Source: Pirellulaceae bacterium (GTDB lineage: Bacteria; Planctomycetota; Planctomycetia; Pirellulales; Pirellulaceae). Taken from it: a DNA stretch of 64,000 nucleotides. Shown one piece after another: positions 1 through 8,530 of this stretch. A model generated the notes under the pieces. The model saw nothing but the letters and a program-made list of their open reading frames with translations, had not been told where the DNA came from and made no database searches. The first letter of the stretch is position 1, and every line of letters begins with the position of its first letter. The position numbers and the translations under genes were made by a program. Location of the stretch: NCBI GenBank assembly GCA_026004775.1, contig BPJU01000001.1, positions 1 to 64,000 of the forward strand, given 5' to 3'.

Positions 1-19
1 GGGTGCAGGTTGCACTTTG
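1..19 (+). repeat. ISKra4 element terminal inverted repeat (right end relative to transposase)
   Basis: GGGTGCAGGTTGCACTTTG is identical, inverted, to the repeat ending at 1865. It lies downstream of the transposase stop. Confidence 0.9.
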
Positions 20-45
20 TCCCCCCTTATGGGAGGGCGTCGGGG

Positions 46-1744
46 TCAGGCGGCTCGCGAGTAGTGGCGCATGCCGGTGCTCGATTGGTGACGTCTCTGC
101 CAGTATTTGGGCATTACACCCGTTTCGCTTAAGTAATCCGCAGTCAGCGTCAGGAGAGGCTCAGCCCGCTTCGACCAAAACTTCTCCGTGCCCTTCATAC
201 GCCGATGGATCTGTTTGATCAACGATTCAATGTGGGCGGTCGTAATCGGAAGCCCCAGCCGTCGGTACTCGTCATATTTCATGCGACTACGATTGTTCTC
301 CAAATATCTGAATGCCTCGGCTAACTCGGCTAAGGCTTGCTGGACATTGCCCGAATCAGGCAACGCTTTTAATTGTTCAATCCGTGACCGCATCGCTCCT
401 AGCACCAAATCCACCCGCCCCGACCATAGCCATTGCGCCCACTGAACATACTGCTGCCAAGCTTCCGCAGCAGGCCAACCAGCCATGGCTGCGTGGTACA
501 CGTAGCATATGGCATGGACGAAATCGACAATCGGCACAAAGCTGGCAAAATGCTTCCTGTGAATAGCCCAATTCTGTTGCAGCCCGTCAGCTACAAATGC
601 CCGACGCGTGGCCGCCATAAAGCCGCGCTGCCAAGCTGCCGCAGCTAACATCCAACCAAATTCTTCCGAACAACGGCGCGTCGCCACCACCGACCTTAGC
701 ACCGGTTCGGGACTCCATCGCTCGCCCGTCAATGGCGGATCGGCAACCGCGCTGGCGTTTGGGCTGGCGTCTCCTTCATCCTCTGGACAATCGCTAACTT
801 TGCTCGGCTGCGGAGCTTGACTGTCACCGGACACCTCCGGCGACTTCTCACCGCAGGACCCGCTAGCATCGCTTGTCGGGCTGCCTTTGATCTCCTGCAC
901 AAGCCGTGCTAAACGCTCGCCGTCCACAAACACCTCCGGTATTCTGGGACATGGATCCTCCTGGAACGGCTCCCCGTCGGCCGTATAGAGCAGACCCACT
1001 TTGACCTCGCGCCAGAAACGTCCCTTGCGTCCCCCTTCTTCCACCGGTTCGCTTGGCTCAGGCCGTATGCGGTCGCGATATTGGATGCGCCCTCCATCCA
1101 TGTTCACCACCGCCACGTCCGGAACAGCCACGTTCGGTGGCGCTTCGTGCCATTGGGGAATAGGTAATTGCTGGAATTGCTTGACGTTCGCATCCCGTTC
1201 CGCCACCCGCTCTTGACCCACCCGCTCGACCGCTCGTGCCACGCGTTGTGCCGAAATCGACACTCCCGCCAGCTGCTGTAACGCGTGCGAAGCGTGGCCA
1301 AAACTCGGCTCCTTCACCCCGGCCCACACAACTTTCTCAAGTAGCATCGGACTCATCGTCTCGTTCGGACGTATCCCCAATGCTCGGCTCTGAGGGAAAA
1401 AAAGCCCGTCGGCACCGACGGCAATATCGCTTCGGCTCGTTCCAGTCCACCGGTCCGCGACACGTGTCCAGCACGTGTGGCTCAAACGGTTCGTCCTTTG
1501 GCGTATCCACAGATTGTCCGCATTCAGGGCAAACGTCCTCACCAGTCGGTACCCGTTGAGCCTGGACGGCCATGCTTTGTCGCATCAACTCCCGGGCAAC
1601 CATATCGCCGATGGCACAACAAAATTCCTCAATTTCCCTAAACGGCGTACCCCAAGCCGGTGCCCCAGCTTCACCAAACAACTCTTGCCGCATCAGGCGG
1701 GTCATCTGTGAAACCACCTGTTGAAATCCGCTTGCCGCCTCCAT
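46..1744 (-). CDS. ISKra4-family transposase, interrupted by a +1 frameshift
   Basis: The N-terminal part (frame starting at ATG 1744, preceded by AGGAGG at 8 bases) contains a four-cysteine zinc-binding region (CPEC, then CRRCRRAFFP). The C-terminal part in another frame continues FFPQSRALG and holds the rest of the transposase to the stop at 46. The two frames meet in a run of seven T at about 1395-1401 (sense strand GCTTTTTTTCCC). Dropping one T joins them as RRAFFPQSRALG, the continuous sequence expected for this family. This is either a one-base mutation or a slippage site used to make the full protein. Some IS families use such frameshifting, so I do not call it dead outright. Upstream ATG/GTG codons in the N-terminal frame lack a ribosome site. 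Confidence 0.85.
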
Positions 1745-1846
1745 GCTATTTTCCTCCTCTTTCCTCAAATGCCAACGCTGACTGCCGCCCAGCCCCACGC
1801 TGAGCAAATTCACCCCCCTTTTGTTACCATATCCCCGGCTCGCGCG

Positions 1847-1865
1847 CAAAGTGCAACCTGCACCC
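1847..1865 (-). repeat. ISKra4 element terminal inverted repeat (left end relative to transposase)
   Basis: Exact inverted copy of the 19 bases that open the window. It lies about 100 bases upstream of the transposase start. Confidence 0.9.
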
Positions 1866-1890
1866 CGTTTGAGTCAGACGCAGAGGGGGC

Positions 1891-1919
1891 TTGACATGTT
1901 CTTTGCGATAGCGTACAAC
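1891..1919 (+). promoter_or_regulatory. Sigma70-type promoter candidate upstream of the MauE-DUF1573 gene
   Basis: A perfect -35 box TTGACA is followed after 17 bases by TACAAC, which matches four of six consensus -10 positions. It sits between the end of the insertion sequence and the 13-base tandem repeat, pointing at the redox locus. A start here would put the whole tandem repeat in the 5' untranslated leader. Confidence 0.45.
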
Positions 1920-1930
1920 CTTAAATATAA

Positions 1931-2047
1931 ATGTCCGCTCTTAATGTCCGCTCTTAATGTCCGCTCTTAATGTCCGCTCTTAATGTCCGCTCTTAATGTC
2001 CGCTCCTAGTGTCCGCTCCTAATGTCCGCTCTTAATGTCCGCTCCCA
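1931..2047 (+). repeat. Nine tandem copies of a 13-base unit
   Basis: The unit ATGTCCGCTCTTA is repeated nine times head to tail. Six copies are identical; the sixth, seventh and ninth carry one to two substitutions (ATGTCCGCTCCTA, GTGTCCGCTCCTA, ATGTCCGCTCCCA). Because 13 is not a multiple of three the array is unlikely to be coding. It lies between the promoter candidate and the start codon at 2099, so it may be transcribed as leader RNA or act as a spacing or protein-binding element that can change copy number. Confidence 0.95.
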
Positions 2048-2098
2048 ACAGGCCGACTGGGGCGGTAGCGGGGTTAGGTGGGGGGAGGGGATTGGCTT

Positions 2099-2992
2099 AT
2101 GAGCGTTACTTATTCTTCGGACGAGTCGCCGTCCAAGAGCCACATGGCCCTACTAACAGCGGGTCACGAGTTAGTTCAGGCGTTCGTAGTGGTGCTCCTC
2201 ACGGTGGCCGTTGTCCTTAAAGTCGAGCAACTATTCGTACTACATTACTTGTCAGATAAAGCACATTTTTGGGATGCGCGGCTGTGGACTAAACTGCTAG
2301 TCCTCTTGATAGAGTCTTTTACGGTAACCTGGATACTGTCAGGCTGGCAGCCTCATTTGTCCCAACTGCTGTGCATTGGGTTGTTCGGGACATTTGCAAT
2401 GGCGTCAGGGTGGAAGTCGTGGATTAGATGGCCGGTATGCGGCTGTTTTGGAAGCGTATCGACGTCCCCGTTGGCCGGTTTTTGGCTGGATCTAGTTGTG
2501 GTGTTATTGTTGATCGCCACTTGGCCCGCATCCAGGTTAACAGCTAACGCCAAGCGGTGGACGGAGTCACTGCGGGGAGTAGCATTTCTCGCCTGTGTTG
2601 TGTCACTAACCGTTTCGGTTCTGTGGTTTGGTTGGGCACATGCTCCGTTTATTATTGCCTCTGGGCGTGTAATTCTCGTGGACGATCCCGTTAAGGACTT
2701 TGGTGTATTAGAGCGCGGCGCGTCTGTGGATCGCGTGTTTGGACTTATCAACCTTTCGCCTAGGCCTGTGCACGTGCTGGGAGCGAAAACAACATGTAGT
2801 TGTTTGGAATTCCCGGATTTGCCCTTGGCCATCCCCGGCGGAGCCTATGTACGACTTAGGGCAAGGCTGGTGCCAGCCGACGGGATGGGTGTGCGGGGCG
2901 AGTACCACGCTGCCCGACTTTGGTTGGATGCGGTCAATGAGCCCATTACGCTGTATGCAAGATCACGTACGAATACGACAAGGCTGCATTGA
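2099..2992 (+). CDS. MauE/DoxX-like redox membrane protein fused to a DUF1573 domain
   Basis: A 297-residue protein with two parts. Residues about 20-190 hold several hydrophobic membrane segments and the motif CGCFG typical of MauE, a membrane protein that supports disulfide formation or maturation in the envelope. Residues about 205-290 form a DUF1573 domain (DFGVLERGASV, then the paired cysteines TTCSCLEF), an immunoglobulin-like domain common in planctomycetes and Bacteroidota and expected outside the membrane. I place the start at the second in-frame ATG because GGAGGGG lies about 8 bases before it. Downstream come an exported cysteine-rich peptide and exported LolA-like proteins. The inferred job is redox handling of exported cysteines; no substrate is proven. 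Confidence 0.8.
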   Translation: MSVTYSSDESPSKSHMALLTAGHELVQAFVVVLLTVAVVLKVEQLFVLHYLSDKAHFWDARLWTKLLVLLIESFTVTWILSGWQPHLSQLLCIGLFGTFAMASGWKSWIRWPVCGCFGSVSTSPLAGFWLDLVVVLLLIATWPASRLTANAKRWTESLRGVAFLACVVSLTVSVLWFGWAHAPFIIASGRVILVDDPVKDFGVLERGASVDRVFGLINLSPRPVHVLGAKTTCSCLEFPDLPLAIPGGAYVRLRARLVPADGMGVRGEYHAARLWLDAVNEPITLYARSRTNTTRLH

Positions 2993-3224
2993 TGTTCGGA
3001 AGTATCGCCTAAGAGTTGGCGCACCGATAGGTGCCTATCGTGGCGACAGTGGCGAAGTGTGGAAATTCGTTCGACGCCAAAGCTCGATCGGTCACCTAAC
3101 AAAAGGAGAAACTACGATGGACGGCTCGTGACGGTTTGCAGGGGAGAAGCAGAAGGGGTGTGTGTCGTAGGAATGGCGAGTGGGAAAGCGAAGTGACTTG
3201 AAACGATGTTGGGAGCAAAATACG
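2993..3224 (+). other. Intergenic stretch with a four-codon minigene
   Basis: No substantial gene is visible. A near-perfect ribosome site AAAGGAG lies 9 bases before ATG at 3117, but this frame stops after four codons (MDGS). It is either a leader minigene for the cysteine-rich peptide gene or the start of a gene that has decayed. Confidence 0.4.
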
Positions 3225-3527
3225 ATGAGGTCCATGGCTTGGGTGCAGATGGTTACGAATGCGATTGGTGTGATCGGGATTTGCCTTTGTGTGATGGGTT
3301 ATTTCTGCGTATCGGGGGCTGCCCAGCAGGAAACCGATGACGAGACCGCGATTTCGCTAATTAAGTTCTGCTCCGATGGCGTAGGAGCAGGCGCCGTGAC
3401 GTGCAGCGCCGCTGCCTGCGAGGACGCGTATGGGGTATGCAAGCCGAGCTGTGCTGGCGTGACCTGCAACGTGCCCGACGCTTGTAGCTGTGGGACCACG
3501 CCGTCCGGCTGCAAGTGCTATAGGTAG
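3225..3527 (+). CDS. Small exported cysteine-rich peptide
   Basis: A 100-residue protein with an N-terminal hydrophobic signal sequence (about residues 8-30, ending near VSGAAQQ) followed by a mature part of about 65 residues that contains ten cysteines, several in close pairs (CSC, CKC). There is no recognisable enzymatic domain. I choose the internal ATG because GGGAG lies about 11 bases upstream and the signal sequence then starts properly; a longer frame begins at 3180. It sits directly after the MauE-DUF1573 gene, so its cysteines may be oxidised or metal-loaded by that membrane protein. It could be a metal-binding peptide, a small structural envelope protein or a bacteriocin-like product; the sequence does not decide. 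Confidence 0.7.
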   Translation: MRSMAWVQMVTNAIGVIGICLCVMGYFCVSGAAQQETDDETAISLIKFCSDGVGAGAVTCSAAACEDAYGVCKPSCAGVTCNVPDACSCGTTPSGCKCYR

Positions 3528-3834
3528 GACGTCGCTGGTGGCAGGTTGGCGGAGACGGTGGCCAGCGGCTGGAATCGGCCTGGAACGGCACCGCAGGTGT
3601 CGCTTGGCACAATTCCAGCCGCTGGTACGTCAAGACCCTCCAACATGCACAAGCCTGATACGCAATCAATCACCAGGCTGTCGCGCCGCAAGCGTGGATC
3701 ACACATATTGCAACAGGCAGGTTTCGTTAGCGATAATGTGTTGAGCATTGGGTGGCTTGTGGCTGGGCTTAGTGTCTTGTGTCTTGTACTTCGAAATTGC
3801 AGTACGTGGCGGCTGTGTACGGTGGGAGAAAACT

Positions 3835-4992
3835 ATGTTGCGAGTCTTTCAGGTCGCGGCTGGCAGGTCAAGTGGTGCGTTGTCCGTGGCAGCATGTCTG
3901 CTGTGGTGCGTCTTTGGGATGGTGGGGACCATTCCGGTTTGGGGCCAAGACCGGCTAAAGATTCTGGACGACTTGGTGCTCGATGAGTGGGTGTGGCAGC
4001 GGGTTTCACCAGAAGGTCGTGAACTGGCCCGTCAGTACATGGAGGCATACAAGAAGATAGTGGATTTGTATTGTAACATGGAAATGACCGGCACTGCCTA
4101 CCAATATCGCTTGAACGATTCACTGCCTATGTCGGAGTGGCTGAAGAGACCTTACAGGCCGGACAGTGTGACTCTGTCTCTAGTTTCACGTGAGCATTAC
4201 TATGCCCGCCGTCAGGGAGCTTCCGCGTATTTGCGGTGGGATTCGGAAGTACTTCAGTCGGCTCAGAAGTCGGTTCAGAAATCGTCAGAGGGAAGAATAT
4301 CCCATTTCCTGCTCACACCCGTAGGATTTTGGAGGGCCGTGCGTGAACCGGAGCAGGAACCAACCTTAAAGGAGGCAAACAGGAGTGCCCGGGAAGGTGA
4401 AGCCCGGATGACGGGGCGGTTCTTTGCTTGGGCGCCGATCAGCACCGGGTCGGTGTTTGTGCATGAAACGATTTTCACCAGTAAAGAGCGCATGCAGGCA
4501 ACCCCTGTTTTGGCACGAGTTGATGAAATATCGAAGACATCTGCCCCCAATGGTGATAGAGTGACGATAAAAGTGTCGGTGTATATGGTTAAGGATCCTA
4601 GTAATAGGGTCGGTGAGCTATCTATCGTGGTCGATCCGGCCATGGGGTGGGTAGTACTAGAGACGGATTTTCATAGGTTTCGTCCCGGCGAGAGATCGCG
4701 GCGTCGTATGGAAGTCGAGTATGACGGGACGGTAAATGGGATCGGATTAGTACGGCGGCAGCGAGTCTGGGAGGCCAACATCGACCTGGAACAATTGGCA
4801 CTATTTTACGATTTTCAGCGTGAAGATGTGAAGGCGCAACCGGCGGCAGAGAGGGAGTTCACATTGGCTGCGTTGGGCTTTAATACGACGCCGCCTCCGG
4901 CCGTTCAGCGGTGGTGGCAACTGGCGGTGCTGGTGGTGGGATTGATACTTATTGGCTTGTTTGTGTGGGGCCGCCTTAGAAGTCGGCGCTAG
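3835..4992 (+). CDS. Exported, C-terminally membrane-anchored protein with LolA-like character
   Basis: A 385-residue protein. Residues about 10-38 are a signal sequence ending near VWGQD. The body has no catalytic motif I recognise but resembles the long beta-rich exported proteins of planctomycetes related to outer-membrane lipoprotein carriers. The last 30 residues form one membrane segment (LAVLVVGLILIGLFVWG) followed by an Arg-rich tail, so the protein is anchored with its bulk outside the cytoplasm. The start has GGGAGA 7 bases before it. It follows the cysteine-rich peptide gene and precedes another exported protein, suggesting one envelope locus. Function unknown. Confidence 0.65.
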   Translation: MLRVFQVAAGRSSGALSVAACLLWCVFGMVGTIPVWGQDRLKILDDLVLDEWVWQRVSPEGRELARQYMEAYKKIVDLYCNMEMTGTAYQYRLNDSLPMSEWLKRPYRPDSVTLSLVSREHYYARRQGASAYLRWDSEVLQSAQKSVQKSSEGRISHFLLTPVGFWRAVREPEQEPTLKEANRSAREGEARMTGRFFAWAPISTGSVFVHETIFTSKERMQATPVLARVDEISKTSAPNGDRVTIKVSVYMVKDPSNRVGELSIVVDPAMGWVVLETDFHRFRPGERSRRRMEVEYDGTVNGIGLVRRQRVWEANIDLEQLALFYDFQREDVKAQPAAEREFTLAALGFNTTPPPAVQRWWQLAVLVVGLILIGLFVWGRLRSRR

Positions 4993-5289
4993 GTGAGGCG
5001 AGAAACCGCGGCCAAGCTCTGGTGGCCAAAACCGGCATGAATACCTGGAACGGGTGCATACACAGCGGGTGAACGGTGAGGCGAAAGACGCTCTGGCGCT
5101 CTGCTTGCCAAGCCCTTTTGGTCGCGGGTTAGAACGTTTCCGCATTTCCAGTCGCCCAGCGGTGCGACGCCTCGCCAAAACTGCTCTTCGCCGGTCGCGA
5201 AGCTTCTGCTAAACTTCCGGCCGTTCGCCCGGCGCTCACGGCGGCTGCCGGGCCGAGGCACAACGGGCACTACGTCAGGTAGGGATGCC
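4993..5289 (+). other. Intergenic stretch, no gene seen
   Basis: About 300 bases between two exported-protein genes. I see no convincing ORF, promoter or terminator. The last bases supply the ribosome site AGGTAGGG for the next gene. Confidence 0.6.
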
Positions 5290-6252
5290 ATGAACGCTCG
5301 CTTCAACACCGGAATACTTTTTGTATGGCTCGTTTTCATGGCCGTCTCCGGTCGGGTTCTGGGGCAGACGCCGCCTGGGCAAACCCGAGACGACTCGCAG
5401 GAAGCACCGACAGTTGCTCCGGCGTGGATTCCGCTTTCGCCCGAGCACGAGGCATATCTCGACCAGATCTTGAAGTACTGGGAATACACGACGTCGAAGA
5501 TCGAGCGGTATCAGTGCGAATTTACTCGGTGGGTTTACGATCTTCCTCCGGACGCGGCCGGGCGGCTGCCGGTGGATCCACGCGGCAACGAGGCTGCCCG
5601 ACATATCTCGCAGGGCATCATCAAATACATGGCTCCTGACAAGGCGATGTACCAATCGCGTCGGATCTGGAAGTTCGATCAGAACAAACGGGATTATGTG
5701 GAAGCAGCCGTTGAGCAGGAAGCGGACCATTGGATTTGTGATGGTCGCTGGATCTACGAGTTCGACTACCGCCAGAAAGTGCTGCGCAAGATCGAGCTTC
5801 CGCCCCAGATGCGCGGCCAGGCGATCAGCAAGGGACCGCTGCCGTTCCTGTTTCGTGCCAAAGCCGACCAGATCAAAGCTCGTTTCTGGATTCGTGTCGA
5901 CACGCCCGCAGACGCTCGAGGCGAATACCATCTGGAGATCGTGCCGCGCACGCAAGAAGATGCCTCCCAATTCCGCGCGTGCCGGTTGATTATCGACGAA
6001 AAAGATTTTCTGCCGAAGGCGCTGGTGATTATTCCGCCAGCCAATGATGGGCGAGGCGCCAATCGAGAAGTCTTCGTGTTTGACAAGCGGCAGGTGAACT
6101 GGACTTTCCAGGATCTGCTGAATGAATTCAAGCTCTGGTCACGCGACTTTTACGAGCCTGCCGTTCCCAACGGCTGGAAATTGATCGAAGAGCCGTATCA
6201 GGCACCGGCCTCGGTGGCGGAACGCCCTCAGGCGGGCTCGGGACGACAATGA
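5290..6252 (+). CDS. Exported planctomycete protein of the TIGR03009 type
   Basis: A 320-residue protein beginning with a signal peptide (residues about 1-25, ending SGRVLGQ). The body matches what I know of the planctomycete-specific TIGR03009 family: a helix around YWEYTTSKIERYQCEF, then strands such as WICDGRWIYEFDYRQKVL and GPLPFLFRAKADQIKARF. These proteins are related in fold to LolA/outer-membrane-lipoprotein-sorting proteins and are thought to bind hydrophobic groups in the periplasm, but no member has a proven role. The start has AGGTAGGG upstream. The position after another exported LolA-like gene suggests a shared envelope function. Confidence 0.75.
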   Translation: MNARFNTGILFVWLVFMAVSGRVLGQTPPGQTRDDSQEAPTVAPAWIPLSPEHEAYLDQILKYWEYTTSKIERYQCEFTRWVYDLPPDAAGRLPVDPRGNEAARHISQGIIKYMAPDKAMYQSRRIWKFDQNKRDYVEAAVEQEADHWICDGRWIYEFDYRQKVLRKIELPPQMRGQAISKGPLPFLFRAKADQIKARFWIRVDTPADARGEYHLEIVPRTQEDASQFRACRLIIDEKDFLPKALVIIPPANDGRGANREVFVFDKRQVNWTFQDLLNEFKLWSRDFYEPAVPNGWKLIEEPYQAPASVAERPQAGSGRQ

Positions 6253-7254
6253 TGTTTGCGGTCCTACTCGGAGGCCGGGTCCGGACGGCTAGAAAAACCA
6301 GCCTTCAGGTAGTGTTTAGGATAAGCCCTTAGCTCAACCCTCAACATGTTAGGTGACCAAAGCGACGCCATGGTCTAGCGCGGACCGAGTACTGGCGGGT
6401 CGTCTTGGCGCAGCCAGGTCACCAGGTCCGTTGTGCGAGTACTCAGGCACTTCGCAAAAAGTGCAGAACACGGGCGAGCAGCTCCGGGAGCGTCACCGCG
6501 CGCTTGCGAACCCTACTTGTCCGACGAACGCGTGGACTCGGCTTCTGGTCCTTGGCGGAACGCAACGTTGCGCTACGGACCTTTTTTTTTCCTTCGGGGA
6601 TGGCCGAAAGACTTCGTTTCTTGATTGGTGCATAAGTTGTTACATGTACCGAAAGATACCGGGACTACGAACCCAACTCCTCGTTGAATCTGCATCCATC
6701 TGGTGTCCACCCCCACGGGGTTGGGATACAAGAATTTTCGATCGTTATTAGAAGGCAGTACACAGGAATAAGCGTAACGCGATACGTCACAGACGCCCTT
6801 GGTCGTGTCTACGAAGTAAGCTCGGGCTAACGGTTGTGAGGTAGGGCGGTAGCTGGTCGTAGGGGAGTTGCGAACTGAAATATCCCGGACAGTTGGCCTT
6901 AGTGGCTTGTCCGGGCGAAGAAGAAGACGCGGAGGAATATTGCAGATGTGAAGTGAGTTATGGTGGCTGAGGATGATGGTGCCAACAATGTAAACCTCAG
7001 GAGGGACGTTTCTGGGGAAAGGGTTCACGGGAAAGGATCCGGGGGAAAGTCTTCGCGGGCCAGGTTCCGGGAGGGAGCTTTCGGGAGAGAAATCTCGGAA
7101 TAAGAAGTGAAGTCTCGGGAGGTAAGGTTTCGGGAGGAAGGTTTCGGTGCCGCGGTGTCGGCCGAGAATTTTCGCGACAGGTCTGGGCAGGGAGGTCCGG
7201 GGAGGGAGGTATTGTCGAGCCGGAGTTCCGAGGGGTGGGTTCCGGGAAGAAACG
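6253..7254. other. Non-coding accessory DNA, purine-rich in its last part
   Basis: No supportable gene. From about 7020 to 7230 the plus strand is unusually rich in G and A and repeats short motifs such as TTCGGGAGG and TCTCGGGAGG in loose tandem. The long minus-strand frame across this stretch reads mostly Pro, Ser and Arg and is an effect of this composition. Confidence 0.6.
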
Positions 7255-7312
7255 GGATACGGCGTTTGGAGTTCGTGCTGGGCGACGCGATAACCAAGCC
7301 ACCGCGAAACAA

Positions 7313-7473
7313 TGGTGCCAGGCACTACGGTCCGCGGGCCAAATATGGTGCCAGGCAGTACGGTTCGGCGCCGAAAAACGAGGTGCCAGGCACTGCGGCA
7401 ACCAGAAAAAGTGGTGCCAGGCACTACCGTTACCGCGAAAAGCGTGGTGCCAGGCACTACGGTTTTTCCGGCG
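7313..7473 (+). repeat. Array of five GGTGCCAGGCAC-ACGGT repeats
   Basis: Five copies of an 18-base motif with consensus GGTGCCAGGCACTACGGT, spaced 30-36 bases apart, with unrelated 12-17-base spacers. GTGCCAGGCAC is a palindrome around one central base. Three further copies stand at the same place in the second block (62087-62175) and a single inverted one follows the cyclophilin gene at 34849. Spacing is too short and irregular for CRISPR. Confidence 0.85.
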
Positions 7474-7711
7474 GGGCCGCGAACCGATACCACCCCAATT
7501 GCGGATTATGCCATTAGACAATATCGGTACTTCCCAGGGCGCGTCGTTCGCCCCTACAGCCACATCACCGCTCAGAAAAGCCGCAACGAGAAGCCCAAAA
7601 GACCAATTACCGGCTCTTACAAGCCGCCACCGACAAGACTCTCACCCCACAACCCCTTGCGGGCTGCTAAAAAAGCTTCCGAAAAACTGAACTTTCATCC
7701 ACCACGGGACA

Positions 7712-8530
7712 CTAACTCGAGTCCAACCGATTCTCGTCCGAGCCTGCCCGCTCCTCGCGCTGCCTACGCAACACTGCCCGCCGCCGCCTCACCCAATCGT
7801 TAAACCCTAACAACTCCTTGGCGGTCCTCCGCGGATTGCGCACCCACGCCTCGCCCGTCCGTATCACATCCGCTACCCGCAACCGCACCCGCTCCAACAC
7901 CCCGCGCAACCTCTCCAACTCCGCCTCGCCATAGCCCATCAGAAGCGCAACCACCCCCGCCAACTCGTCCGGATTCTCCCTTGCCGCCAATAACCGCTCG
8001 ACCCATTGTTGAACCTCTTCCTCCGTGCTCAAGCCGGACAGTTGACAGGCTTGCCCCCACACCTGAAGCCAATGGGCCAAGTTCCGGCGCACTCGGTCTC
8101 GCAGATTCTCATCCAGCGGCTTTACCCGGAGCAATTCGTCCGTGATTTTCCAATGGCGACCCGGGCGGCGTATCCGCTCCTCTTCCACATCGGCGCTGGG
8201 CTTCATCAGCCGCCAAATACGCCATGTGGCACCCAACCACCGCGAAAGCGCTACCCATTCGACCGGGTCGACCGGCCCGATGCCCGATATCCCGTGCCAC
8301 TGGTCTACGTCGGCTGCCGGCCAGCCCTCCCTCCGGCAATCCACCGGACCCAATGGCAGCAATTCGCGTATTTCTTCCACATAGCCATCAATTTGTATTG
8401 GCTCAACAGCGCCGGCACTCGCCGCCCCATTTGCCTGCCGGCCTTGCCGGGACGTATGTTGCCTTGATGCATTTCGCCTTGGACGGACTTTGCCTTGACG
8501 GGTTTTGCTGTGATGGATTCTGTGCACCAT
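7712..8530 (-). CDS. Hypothetical protein overlapping the RAYT-like gene
   Basis: A 272-residue ORF that starts inside the 3' end of the RAYT-like gene and overlaps it by 128 bases in another frame. It is helical and rich in Arg, Glu and Trp (WQ, WLGATWRIWR, WLQVWGQA). In many planctomycete relatives of the RAYT gene the Y1 domain is followed by a C-terminal extension, so this ORF may be that extension displaced into a second frame, or a coupled partner. The overlap region consists of imperfect 15-base repeats and differs between the two genomic copies by whole codons only. No known domain recognised. Confidence 0.55.
   Translation of the reverse strand: MVHRIHHSKTRQGKVRPRRNASRQHTSRQGRQANGAASAGAVEPIQIDGYVEEIRELLPLGPVDCRREGWPAADVDQWHGISGIGPVDPVEWVALSRWLGATWRIWRLMKPSADVEEERIRRPGRHWKITDELLRVKPLDENLRDRVRRNLAHWLQVWGQACQLSGLSTEEEVQQWVERLLAARENPDELAGVVALLMGYGEAELERLRGVLERVRLRVADVIRTGEAWVRNPRRTAKELLGFNDWVRRRRAVLRRQREERAGSDENRLDSS

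Larger units (their letters stand above)
1..1865 (-). mobile_element. Complete ISKra4-family insertion sequence
   Basis: The two ends carry the same 19-base sequence in opposite orientation, GGGTGCAGGTTGCACTTTG at the left and its exact complement at the right, and a single transposase gene on the minus strand fills the interior. The family assignment comes from the transposase. The left end is the first base of the window, so the target-site duplication cannot be checked and one more base could belong to the element. It lies just upstream of the promoter-like site and tandem repeat that precede the MauE-DUF1573 gene, so it may have displaced that gene's original upstream region. Confidence 0.88.

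Noticed and set aside
1931-2047. Tandem array as CRISPR or as plasmid iterons
   Set aside because: Units abut without spacers, and there is no replication gene nearby.
7313-7473. Repeat-spacer array as a CRISPR
   Set aside because: Repeats of 18 bases with 12-17-base spacers are too short, and no cas gene is near.
6573-7493. A 306-residue minus-strand frame
   Set aside because: Repeats of VVPGTT and SAWH come from the GTGCCAGGCAC array and the purine-rich tract; no protein-like pattern.
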